Source: Rickettsiales bacterium
GTDB lineage: Bacteria > Pseudomonadota > Alphaproteobacteria > Rickettsiales > JALZUV01
Assembly (NCBI GenBank): GCA_023301245.1
Contig: JALZUV010000128.1
Span: 1-5,832 of the forward strand
DNA: 5,832 nucleotides
Direction: 5' to 3'
The notes beneath the pieces are model-generated. The model was given only the letters and a program-made list of their open reading frames with translations. It was not told where the DNA came from and searched no databases. The position numbers and the translations under genes were made by a program. Every line of letters begins with the position of its first letter. Position 1 is the stretch's first letter. This document shows positions 1 to 5,435 of the stretch, piece after piece.

Positions 1-239
1 TTATTGGCCTGAAATTCCTGAATTTCGGAAATCATGGCTTTATGCTCTTCGGGTTTGGCTTGGGAGTTGGTTAGCCAGCGGTATATGTCCCAGTCATCTT
101 CATCGAGCAGCGCTTCGAATGGGGCGATGTTTTCGGCGGCAGGCAGCCATGCATCGGCGAAGGGGCCGAGAATATCATCGGTCTCTTTGCAGCCTCTATG
201 CCAGCTTTGGTAACGTAATCGCTTCTTTTGGTCGTTCAT
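1..239 (-). CDS. sdhE: SdhE-family FAD assembly factor (C-terminal end cut by window)
   Basis: Small soluble protein that in this family promotes covalent attachment of FAD to the succinate dehydrogenase flavoprotein SdhA. Reading the minus strand from the ATG at 239 gives 79 complete codons with no stop before the window edge, so the last residues are missing; the family is usually about 80-100 residues. The protein begins MNDQKKRLRYQSWHRG. The family's signature RGxxE motif is present as RGCKE at residues 15-19, followed by the expected acidic and hydrophobic stretch, TDDILGPF. An acidic patch and Trp-rich helix (LLDEDDWDIYRWL, residues 44-56) match the second conserved block. The start is supported by family length and by the motif lying near residue 15; the upstream AGGA is a weak, distant ribosome binding site. 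It is divergent from the PAS/GGDEF gene. In many alphaproteobacteria sdhE lies near recG and mfd, which cannot be checked here. The identification rests on motif recognition. Confidence 0.85.
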   Translation of the reverse strand, partial: MNDQKKRLRYQSWHRGCKETDDILGPFADAWLPAAENIAPFEALLDEDDWDIYRWLTNSQAKPEEHKAMISEIQEFQAN

Positions 240-312
240 TGTAAATTTTAATCCTGTTTTAACGATTGTTGGTCTACAGTGAATTGTCGAAACGAGCAAT
301 GAGGATGTCGCG

Positions 313-1215
313 ATGTTGAATACTTATCGTCGTCATGATGCAGTCTTAGTGGTCTGCCAAAATAACGAAGCGCGCAAAATTGAGATTGCTGCGGTGAATG
401 ATCAAGCGCAAACCATAACTGGTTATACGAATGAGGAGATGGTCGGCAGTAGCCTATTAGAGATTCTCGATGATAGTTCAGTGCAGCTGCTGAATGAGCA
501 AATTGACTTTGCCCCCAGCCATAATGATGTTGCCGATGTTCTTACGAAAGTTCGTAGCCTACATGTGCGCACCAAAGCGGGCGATATGCAGGAGTTCCGC
601 CTTCGGGTGGTGCGCTCCGAAATGATTGGCTCACACCCGACCTTCCATTTAGTGTTGGAAGATGAGCGTATTGCGCTGGAGAATGATAATTTCAAAAAAG
701 TTCTCAAAGAAAACTTTAAGGGTCATGAGGTTTTGGAGGAGCGCACAGGGCTTCCCAACCGTTTGTCGTTAATGAAAGATTTGGAGATGTTCCAATTCTT
801 CGCCAAAAAGCGCGAAGTAACGGCTAGTTTCGCGGTGCTACAGCTTGATAATGCGGCGCAAATGGCAGCAATGATGGGCGATCAAGTGCCTTATCAAGTG
901 TTGAAACATCTTGGCCAGCTTTGCACTCAGCGTCTGCGTAACGAAGATACGGTTGGTTTGCTTTCAGGCGACTCATTAGGGATGATATTAATGCAAATTA
1001 CCCCGCAATCGGCGCGCGTGGTGCTTAACCGCCTGCGTTGGTCGGCGGCTTCTATGCCTGTTATTCTCGATACGGGTAAACGTGTAGACCCTGAAATCAG
1101 CATCGCCTTCCACATGATTGGTACACAAGGGCCCGAAAATATTATTGTTAGTTGCGAACAACAGGTGAAAACCACCCCCGCCGATGGCGGTTCGCTGCAT
1201 GAGGTGAAGCTTTAA
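313..1215 (+). CDS. PAS-like plus degenerate GGDEF domain protein, probable c-di-GMP receptor
   Basis: A 300-residue cytoplasmic protein with no membrane segment or signal peptide. Residues about 10-120 look like a PAS sensor fold (AAVNDQAQTITGYTNEEMVG, then a mixed beta half). Residues about 143-270 align with a GGDEF domain: it opens with TGLPNR (145-150), has the strand VLQLDN (175-180), and ends with EISIAF (261-266), equivalent to the usual T-V-S-I-G strand. The active site is broken. Aligned by eye to PleD, metal-binding D327 is Q177, substrate-binding N335 and D344 are A185 and Y194, and the GGDEF signature is SGDSL (218-222), without the catalytic Glu. The RxxD inhibitory-site motif is kept as RNED (209-212) with the canonical five-residue gap to the signature. 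Diguanylate cyclase activity is therefore unlikely; binding c-di-GMP or regulating a partner is inferred. The start has a good GAGGA at 301-305, seven bases upstream. No EAL domain follows. Confidence 0.8.
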   Translation: MLNTYRRHDAVLVVCQNNEARKIEIAAVNDQAQTITGYTNEEMVGSSLLEILDDSSVQLLNEQIDFAPSHNDVADVLTKVRSLHVRTKAGDMQEFRLRVVRSEMIGSHPTFHLVLEDERIALENDNFKKVLKENFKGHEVLEERTGLPNRLSLMKDLEMFQFFAKKREVTASFAVLQLDNAAQMAAMMGDQVPYQVLKHLGQLCTQRLRNEDTVGLLSGDSLGMILMQITPQSARVVLNRLRWSAASMPVILDTGKRVDPEISIAFHMIGTQGPENIIVSCEQQVKTTPADGGSLHEVKL

Positions 1216-2372
1216 ACGGCTAGTCGCTTTTCTTTTAGCACTTCTTCATATACGCCTAACACCTTCGCGCACATGGCTTGGGTGCTGAAGTTGGTAGATA
1301 CATGGTTGCGAGCGTGCGTGGCGAGGTAGCTTTTATCATCATCAGATAAATGGAGTGCTTCTTCGATAGCGGTGGCAAGCGAACGGCTATCGTTAGGTGG
1401 AACTAGCCAGCCTGTGCCGCCTTCGCCTGTAATCACGGTTTCCATCGCGCCACCATGTGCGGTGGCGATGATGGGCTTGCCCATTGCTTGTGCTTCTACA
1501 GGAACACGGCCAAAGGCTTCAGGTTCAATCGCAGGCGATAAAATAATAGAAGCGGCGCTATAAGCTGCGCGCATTTCTTGGCTGACACCCACCATGCGCA
1601 CATGGCCTTGTAAGTGATATTCTTCCACCTTCTTTTCAAGCTCGCGCACATAGGCAGGGTGCTTGCCTGCTTCGCCTAGCAACACACAGAAAAAGTCGCG
1701 GTGTGGTAAATGGTTAAGCGCCTCGAGCAACACATGCTGGCCTTTCCAGCGGGTGAGGCGGCCAGGCAATAGAATGATTGGCAAGCCTTCTGGCACATTC
1801 CATTGTTTGCAAAGTTCCATCACACGCATGCCATTGGCTTTTTCAGGCGCGAAATATTCAACGTCGGCTCCGCGATGGATAACGCGGATAGTATCAGGGT
1901 TAATTTCGTAATGGTGGGCAACATGTTCGCCAACAAAGTCCGAAACCGCAATGGTGCGAACTCCCTTGGTCATGATGGCGTTATACTTATGTTTTAGGCC
2001 TTTGCCGTAACCATTATAAACGCCGTGAAAGCTGGTCATAAACGGCACGCCCGTGGCGCGCGCGGCATAATAGGCCGACCATGCTGGCGCTCGTGAGCGA
2101 GCGTGGATGATATTCACCTTCTCGCGTTTGATAATAGTAATCAAACGCTGGATGTTGTTCCACATGGTGAGTGGGTTTTTGCTCGCAAGAGGGAGTTGAA
2201 AATGTTGAGCACCTGTGCGGGCTAGGTCATCCAGCATTTTGCCGCCTGCGGAAGCCACTAGTGCAGCGCCACCCGCTTGTTGAATGGCGTTTGAAACTTC
2301 AATCGTGCCGCGTTCAACGCCACCGCTACCCAGCTCGGGCAGTATTTGTAGGATTTTTGAGCCTTTAATCAT
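1212..2372 (-). CDS. GT4-type glycosyltransferase (GT-B fold)
   Basis: A 386-residue retaining glycosyltransferase that probably adds a sugar from a nucleotide-sugar donor to a cell-surface glycan (lipopolysaccharide core or exopolysaccharide); the actual sugar and acceptor cannot be read from sequence. The N-terminal acceptor domain has the glycine-rich GSGGVERG (15-22), HARSRAPAWSA (90-100) and SFHGVY (114-119). The C-terminal donor domain begins near 195 and carries the phosphate-binding GRLTRWKG (204-211, with R205 and K210) and the family's E-x7-E motif EAFGRVPVE (E285 to E293), then AMGKPIIAT and the GTGWLVPPND loop (319-328). Length is typical of single-enzyme GT4 proteins. No signal peptide is seen, so it probably works at the cytoplasmic face of the inner membrane. 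The ATG at 2372 lacks a clear Shine-Dalgarno sequence, but no better in-frame start exists near the conserved N-terminus. Its end overlaps the convergent PAS/GGDEF gene by four bases. No other glycan genes are adjacent. Confidence 0.9.
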   Translation of the reverse strand: MIKGSKILQILPELGSGGVERGTIEVSNAIQQAGGAALVASAGGKMLDDLARTGAQHFQLPLASKNPLTMWNNIQRLITIIKREKVNIIHARSRAPAWSAYYAARATGVPFMTSFHGVYNGYGKGLKHKYNAIMTKGVRTIAVSDFVGEHVAHHYEINPDTIRVIHRGADVEYFAPEKANGMRVMELCKQWNVPEGLPIILLPGRLTRWKGQHVLLEALNHLPHRDFFCVLLGEAGKHPAYVRELEKKVEEYHLQGHVRMVGVSQEMRAAYSAASIILSPAIEPEAFGRVPVEAQAMGKPIIATAHGGAMETVITGEGGTGWLVPPNDSRSLATAIEEALHLSDDDKSYLATHARNHVSTNFSTQAMCAKVLGVYEEVLKEKRLAV

Positions 2373-2452
2373 GGATTGCGCTTGATTGCCGCCTTATTCC
2401 GCTTAACATTGGCCACACTGATAGTCATTAGCATAAGGATATACCAGCAAAA

Positions 2453-3229
2453 ATGCAGCCAAGCCTATTGAAATGCCCTGATGGCACTGAGTTAGCGTAT
2501 CATAAAACCGACGGTTCACAGCCCGGAGTGATATTCTTAGGCGGCTTCCGCTCTGATATGACGGGCACGAAAGCGGTCGCGTTGGAAGAATATTGCAAAG
2601 AACGTGGTCAGCAATTTATTCGTTTCGATTATTTCGGTCATGGCCAATCTTCGGGCGCATTTATTGAAGGTACCATTGGCCGCTGGGCCGATAATGTCGT
2701 GACCGTGCTTGATGAACTGGCGGGCGACCAACCGCAAGTTCTCGTTGGCTCTTCTATGGGCGGATGGCTGATGCTGCTTGCTGCATTAAAGCGCCCGAAA
2801 AAAGTGGCAGCCTTGTTAGGCATCGCCGCCGCACCTGATTTTACCGAACTGCTTATGTGGGATAAATTCGATAGTAAGCAGCAAGAAGCGTTGCGCGATA
2901 AAGGTATAATAGAGCTGCCCAATTGTTATGATGATGAAGAGCCCTATAAAATTACCCTCAACCTTATCGCCGAAAGTGGCGAGCATTTAGTGCTAGATTC
3001 TCCTATCAATATTACATGCCCTGTTACCCTTATTCATGGTATGCAAGATGAGGATGTTCCTTGGGAGTTCTCGATGACACTAAACGAAAAGCTCCTTAGC
3101 AAAGAAGTGAAAACCTTGTTGATTGATGATGGCGACCACCGCATGTCATCGGAAAAACATATTAATATTATCGGCAAGCACCTTGGCCGTTTAATCGCAC
3201 AACATAATGGCGAAGAAAATGCAGCGTAA
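2453..3229 (+). CDS. Alpha/beta hydrolase resembling ABHD10 (acyl-thioesterase/esterase)
   Basis: A 258-residue soluble alpha/beta hydrolase with a full catalytic triad visible. The nucleophile elbow is GSSMG (99-103, Ser101), the acid is in HGMQDEDVPW (D199), and the base is in DGDHRM (H229). The oxyanion-loop region reads LGGFRSDMTGTKA (29-41), followed by FIRFDYFGHGQSSG (55-68) and TIGRWADNV (74-82). From memory, this set of motifs (SDMTGTKA, RFDY-GHG-S-G, GSSMGGWLML, HGM-D--VPW, DHRM) matches human mitochondrial ABHD10, a depalmitoylating thioesterase and glucuronide esterase. The bacterial substrate is unknown, and thioesterase or carboxylesterase action is inference. It is the first gene of a tight operon, with six bases before engB. 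An AAGGA at 2435-2439 lies 13 bases before the ATG, further than ideal, but the protein start matches the family's short N-terminus. There is no signal peptide. Confidence 0.88.
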   Translation: MQPSLLKCPDGTELAYHKTDGSQPGVIFLGGFRSDMTGTKAVALEEYCKERGQQFIRFDYFGHGQSSGAFIEGTIGRWADNVVTVLDELAGDQPQVLVGSSMGGWLMLLAALKRPKKVAALLGIAAAPDFTELLMWDKFDSKQQEALRDKGIIELPNCYDDEEPYKITLNLIAESGEHLVLDSPINITCPVTLIHGMQDEDVPWEFSMTLNEKLLSKEVKTLLIDDGDHRMSSEKHINIIGKHLGRLIAQHNGEENAA

Positions 3230-3235
3230 TCTATA

Positions 3236-3835
3236 ATGGCTATCAATTTTAAAAATGCAGAATTCATCATGAGCTGCCCAAATATCAGCACATTACCTGA
3301 GCCTAATGCGATGGAAATTACCTTTGCTGGGCGCTCTAACGTGGGGAAATCAAGCCTGTTAAATGCGCTAACAAACCGCAAGCAATTGGCGCGTGTTTCT
3401 AACACACCAGGGCGCACGCAAACACTCAACTTTTTCCATATTGATGAGAAGTTCTATCTGGTTGATATTCCCGGTTATGGCTACGCGCGCGCCAGTAAAA
3501 ATGAAATTGAAAAATGGAACCGCGTGATGCGCAGCTACCTTTCTGGTCGCCCAACATTGCGCCGCGTGTTCTTGTTAATTGATAGCCGTCACGGCATTAA
3601 AGATGTCGATAGAGAGATGGTGAAACGCCTTGATGAAGCAGCGGTGAATTATCAGCTTATCCTTACGAAAATCGACAAAATTAAGAAGGTTGATTTAGAT
3701 AAAGTGATGAAAGAATGCGAAGCATTCATTAGCGAGCATGGTGCTGCTCACCCTGAAATCATTGCGAGTAGCGCGGAAAAGAATGATGGTATAGATGCTA
3801 TCCGCCGCGAAATTACTGGATTACTAACAAGTTAG
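3236..3835 (+). CDS. engB: Ribosome-biogenesis GTPase EngB (YsxC/YihA)
   Basis: A 199-residue TRAFAC-class GTPase needed for assembly of the large ribosomal subunit in the cytoplasm. All nucleotide-binding motifs are present: G1 GRSNVGKS (32-39), G2 within TPGRTQ (57-62), G3 DIPG (77-80) followed by the family-typical YGYA, G4 TKID (144-147) and G5 SSAEK (178-182). Length is normal for the family (about 195-215). The start at 3236 is favoured because the N-terminus MAINFKNAEFIMSCPNISTLP lines up residue for residue with the E. coli YihA N-terminus as I remember it; the internal ATG at 3269 would remove this conserved part. No strong Shine-Dalgarno is seen in the six-base gap after the hydrolase stop, which suggests translational coupling. 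The stop TAG abuts the argB start directly. engB followed by argB is a common alphaproteobacterial order. Confidence 0.97.
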   Translation: MAINFKNAEFIMSCPNISTLPEPNAMEITFAGRSNVGKSSLLNALTNRKQLARVSNTPGRTQTLNFFHIDEKFYLVDIPGYGYARASKNEIEKWNRVMRSYLSGRPTLRRVFLLIDSRHGIKDVDREMVKRLDEAAVNYQLILTKIDKIKKVDLDKVMKECEAFISEHGAAHPEIIASSAEKNDGIDAIRREITGLLTS

Positions 3836-4750
3836 ATGAAAAAATACCCACTTTCAGGTCGCCAAGATAAATGGCTTCGTACCGCTGCTACAGTGGCATC
3901 GGCGTTACCTTATATGCGCCAATTTGCAGGCGAAACATTCGTTGTTAAATATGGCGGTCATGCGATGGGCGACGATAGCTTGGCCGAGAAATTTGCCAAC
4001 GATGTGGTGTTGCTAAAACAGGTGGGTATTCACCCTGTAGTCGTCCACGGTGGCGGTCCACAAATTGCCACTATGCTAAAGCGCTTAAATATTGAAAGCG
4101 AATTTATTGACGGCTTGCGTGTGACCACTGAAGGCATTGTCGATGTGGTGGAAATGGTGCTTTCAGGCGCGATTAATAAATCTATCGTTACGGCCATTCA
4201 AAAAGCAGGCGGCCAAGCGATGGGCTTGTCGGGTAAAGATGGCAACCTCATTCAAGCCAAAAAGCTGCAACGCAAAAAGCGCGACCCTGATTCGAATATT
4301 GAAAAACTGCTCGATTTAGGTTTTGTCGGCGAACCCACTCAAGTGAACCCCGCCATTATGGAAACCTTTGCCAAATCTGATTTCATTCCCGTTATCGCGC
4401 CCATTGGTATTGGAGCAGATGGCGAAACTTACAATATTAACGCCGACACTGCCGCAGGCGCAGTTGCCGCAGCCATTGGCGCGAAGAAGCTCATTATGCT
4501 GTCGGATATTCCGGGTGTATTGGCCAAAGATGGTGAGCTCTTCAGCGAGCTAAGCTTGGGCGAAGTTGATGTGCTAATGCAAGATGGCACTATCAGCGGC
4601 GGCATGATTCCTAAACTAGAAACCTGCGTACATGCGCTCAATAACGGCGTAGAGCGCGCCCATATTCTAGATGGTCGCATTCCCCATGTAATGCTCGTAG
4701 AGATTTTCACCAAAACAGGTGCTGGCACCTTGGTGCGTAAGAAGGATTAA
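3836..4750 (+). CDS. argB: Acetylglutamate kinase ArgB
   Basis: Phosphorylates N-acetyl-L-glutamate with ATP, the second step of arginine biosynthesis, in the cytoplasm. The 304-residue length fits the arginine-sensitive type. Conserved elements in order: VKYGGHAM (37-44, catalytic Lys38), VVHGGGPQ (69-76), GLRVTT (93-98, substrate Arg95), LSGAINKSIV (109-118), GLSGKDGN (130-137), YNINADTAAGAVA (199-211, with substrate Asn and the catalytic-site Asp204), LIMLSDIPGV (219-228), SGGMIPKLE (254-262, Lys260) and the C-terminal GAGTLV (295-300). An N-terminal extension of about 30 residues precedes the first strand, including a helix around WLRTAATVASALPYM. This is the feature that builds hexamers and the arginine feedback site in sensitive family members, so feedback inhibition is likely but inferred. 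It starts immediately after the engB stop with no gap, so coupled translation is probable. A 13-bp inverted repeat follows the stop by ten bases. Confidence 0.97.
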   Translation: MKKYPLSGRQDKWLRTAATVASALPYMRQFAGETFVVKYGGHAMGDDSLAEKFANDVVLLKQVGIHPVVVHGGGPQIATMLKRLNIESEFIDGLRVTTEGIVDVVEMVLSGAINKSIVTAIQKAGGQAMGLSGKDGNLIQAKKLQRKKRDPDSNIEKLLDLGFVGEPTQVNPAIMETFAKSDFIPVIAPIGIGADGETYNINADTAAGAVAAAIGAKKLIMLSDIPGVLAKDGELFSELSLGEVDVLMQDGTISGGMIPKLETCVHALNNGVERAHILDGRIPHVMLVEIFTKTGAGTLVRKKD

Positions 4751-4760
4751 TTATCAAACT

Positions 4761-4791
4761 CGTCATTACCCGCATAAAGCGGGTAATGACG
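4761..4791. repeat. Perfect 13-bp inverted repeat downstream of argB (REP-like palindrome or terminator)
   Basis: CGTCATTACCCGC (4761-4773) and its exact reverse complement (4779-4791) flank a 5-base loop, ATAAA. It begins ten bases after the argB stop, so it could end or stabilise the operon transcript. It is followed by A-rich sequence rather than a T run, so it is not a classical intrinsic terminator on the plus strand. The GTCAT-start, CCCGC-core form resembles dispersed extragenic palindromes found in many proteobacterial genomes (inference). The presence of other copies in the genome cannot be seen from this window. Confidence 0.75.
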
Positions 4792-4812
4792 GCTAAATAA
4801 AAATCGTCATTA

Positions 4813-4827
4813 AACTGTCATACAGTT
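4813..4827. repeat. Short inverted repeat AACTGT-CAT-ACAGTT, possible operator
   Basis: Perfect 6-bp arms (4813-4818 and 4822-4827) around a 3-base spacer give a dyad of regulator half-site size. It sits where the -35 element of the candidate promoter at 4844-4849 should be. A DNA-binding dimer here could regulate the downstream gene, but there is no regulator gene beside it and short dyads are common in AT-rich DNA. Confidence 0.3.
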
Positions 4828-4843
4828 CGCCACTTAAATATCG

Positions 4844-4849
4844 TATAAT
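4844..4849 (+). promoter_or_regulatory. Consensus -10 box, candidate promoter for the orphan gene
   Basis: A perfect TATAAT hexamer stands in the AT-rich spacer, about 80 bases before the first possible start (TTG 4929). No good -35 box lies 16-18 bases upstream; the hexamer at 17-base spacing is TACAGT (4821-4826), a poor match. That hexamer lies inside the small inverted repeat AACTGT-CAT-ACAGTT (4813-4827), which could be an operator or an activator site taking the place of a -35 contact. In an AT-rich region such a hexamer can also arise by chance. Confidence 0.4.
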
Positions 4850-4873
4850 CCTGTCATTATTTTAAATCTCTTT

Positions 4874-4931
4874 CAATTGTGAAAGGATATTTTTAGTACG
4901 TTTTTTCGTACTCAATAGAATCACACAATTG
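4874..4931 (+). other. Nested inverted repeats in the leader of the orphan gene
   Basis: An outer pair, CAATTGTG (4874-4881) and CACAATTG (4924-4931), encloses an inner hairpin with 6-bp arms AGTACG (4895-4900) and CGTACT (4907-4912) and a T6 loop (4901-4906). A transcript starting after the TATAAT at 4844 would contain the whole structure. The outer right arm covers the TTG at 4929, so folding would hide that codon while leaving the ATG at 4953 free. A role as regulatory RNA or protein-binding site is inference; base pairing is the only thing directly seen. Confidence 0.4.
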
Positions 4932-4952
4932 GAATACAAATTTCATAACATT

Positions 4953-5381
4953 ATGAAATCAATTAAAATTATAACGTATCATTGCCTTACAGTAATCGCC
5001 TTTGTTTACGAAGATAACATTAGGTTTGAAATCGCGAATTATGGAGATAAAAGGCTCATTGAGTTGTTTGATGCTAATAATCAAAGCAATTCAATTCCTG
5101 TTGATATTATGAAAATTCCTCGTGGAAACTCTGAAGAGTTGCCTGTATTGACTTTTTCAAGTTGTACTGAACGTTCACGGGATGGTCTCTACGTTCCTGA
5201 AGGAGGTGCTAGCACACTGAACTTTAATTTCATGAAGCTAGAATCTTATCTCCTCATTATTGGAGGACGAGATCATGGTGCTCATATTAAATTTAAACTT
5301 GGTGAGGTAACCCCCGTTTATCTTGGAGACAGCAACAGCAGCGTTGTGAAAATTTATGAACTTCCGTTGGAGGTGAAATAA
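4953..5381 (+). CDS. Hypothetical protein, orphan AT-rich gene
   Basis: I do not recognise this protein. From the ATG at 4953 it has 142 residues, beginning MKSIKIITYHCLTVIAFVYED. A TTG at 4929 would add eight residues (150 total), but neither start has a convincing Shine-Dalgarno sequence, and the frame is open back to 4866 without an ATG or GTG. The N-terminal 19 residues are basic then hydrophobic, weakly like a signal peptide but without a clear cleavage site or lipobox. The rest is mixed polar with probable beta strands (NIRFEIANYGDKRLIELF, YLLIIGG, HIKFKLG, VVKIYELPLEV) and no catalytic motif I can name. Codon use stands apart: AGG arginine and many GGA glycine codons, whereas neighbours favour CGC/CGT and GGC/GGT. 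Together with AT-richness this suggests acquired DNA. It sits alone between argB and a terminator shared with ftsK. A real gene is likely but not certain. Confidence 0.6.
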   Translation: MKSIKIITYHCLTVIAFVYEDNIRFEIANYGDKRLIELFDANNQSNSIPVDIMKIPRGNSEELPVLTFSSCTERSRDGLYVPEGGASTLNFNFMKLESYLLIIGGRDHGAHIKFKLGEVTPVYLGDSNSSVVKIYELPLEVK

Positions 5382-5391
5382 ATTTGTATCT

Positions 5392-5433
5392 AAAAAATCC
5401 GCAACTGCAGTAATGCAGCGGCGGATTTTTTTT
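5392..5433. terminator. Bidirectional rho-independent terminator between orphan gene and ftsK
   Basis: Outer arms AAAAAATCCGC (5392-5402) and GCGGATTTTTT (5421-5431) pair exactly. Inside, CTGCA (5405-5409) and TGCAG (5414-5418) form a second helix around GTAA, separated from the outer one by a small AA/CG internal loop. Eight T residues (5426-5433) follow on the plus strand, and the six A residues (5392-5397) supply the U run on the minus strand. It starts ten bases after the orphan gene's stop and ends just before the ftsK stop at 5436-5438, so it can end both convergent transcripts. Confidence 0.9.
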
Positions 5434-5435
5434 AT

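Noticed and set aside
240..312. Promoters in the divergent sdhE / PAS-GGDEF gap
   Set aside because: Promoters must exist nearby, but no -35/-10 pair with acceptable spacing is clear enough to mark on either strand.
423..707. 94-residue minus-strand open frame inside the PAS/GGDEF gene
   Set aside because: It is antisense to a protein with a clear domain layout; its Ser/Arg-rich composition is typical of a shadow frame.
2373..2452. Promoters in the divergent glycosyltransferase / hydrolase gap
   Set aside because: Only scattered weak matches; a GTCATTA and an AAGGA are visible but no defensible -35/-10 pair.
3034..3429. 131-residue open frame on the minus strand across the hydrolase-engB junction
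   Set aside because: It lies antisense to two strongly supported genes with conserved motifs and has no recognisable domain of its own.
4429..4728. 99-residue minus-strand open frame inside argB
   Set aside because: It is antisense to conserved ArgB motifs, with low-complexity Ser/Pro/Ala content and no ribosome binding context.
4761..4791. Calling the argB palindrome a rho-independent terminator outright
   Set aside because: The stem is perfect but no T run follows on either strand, so it is listed as an inverted repeat with possible terminator function.
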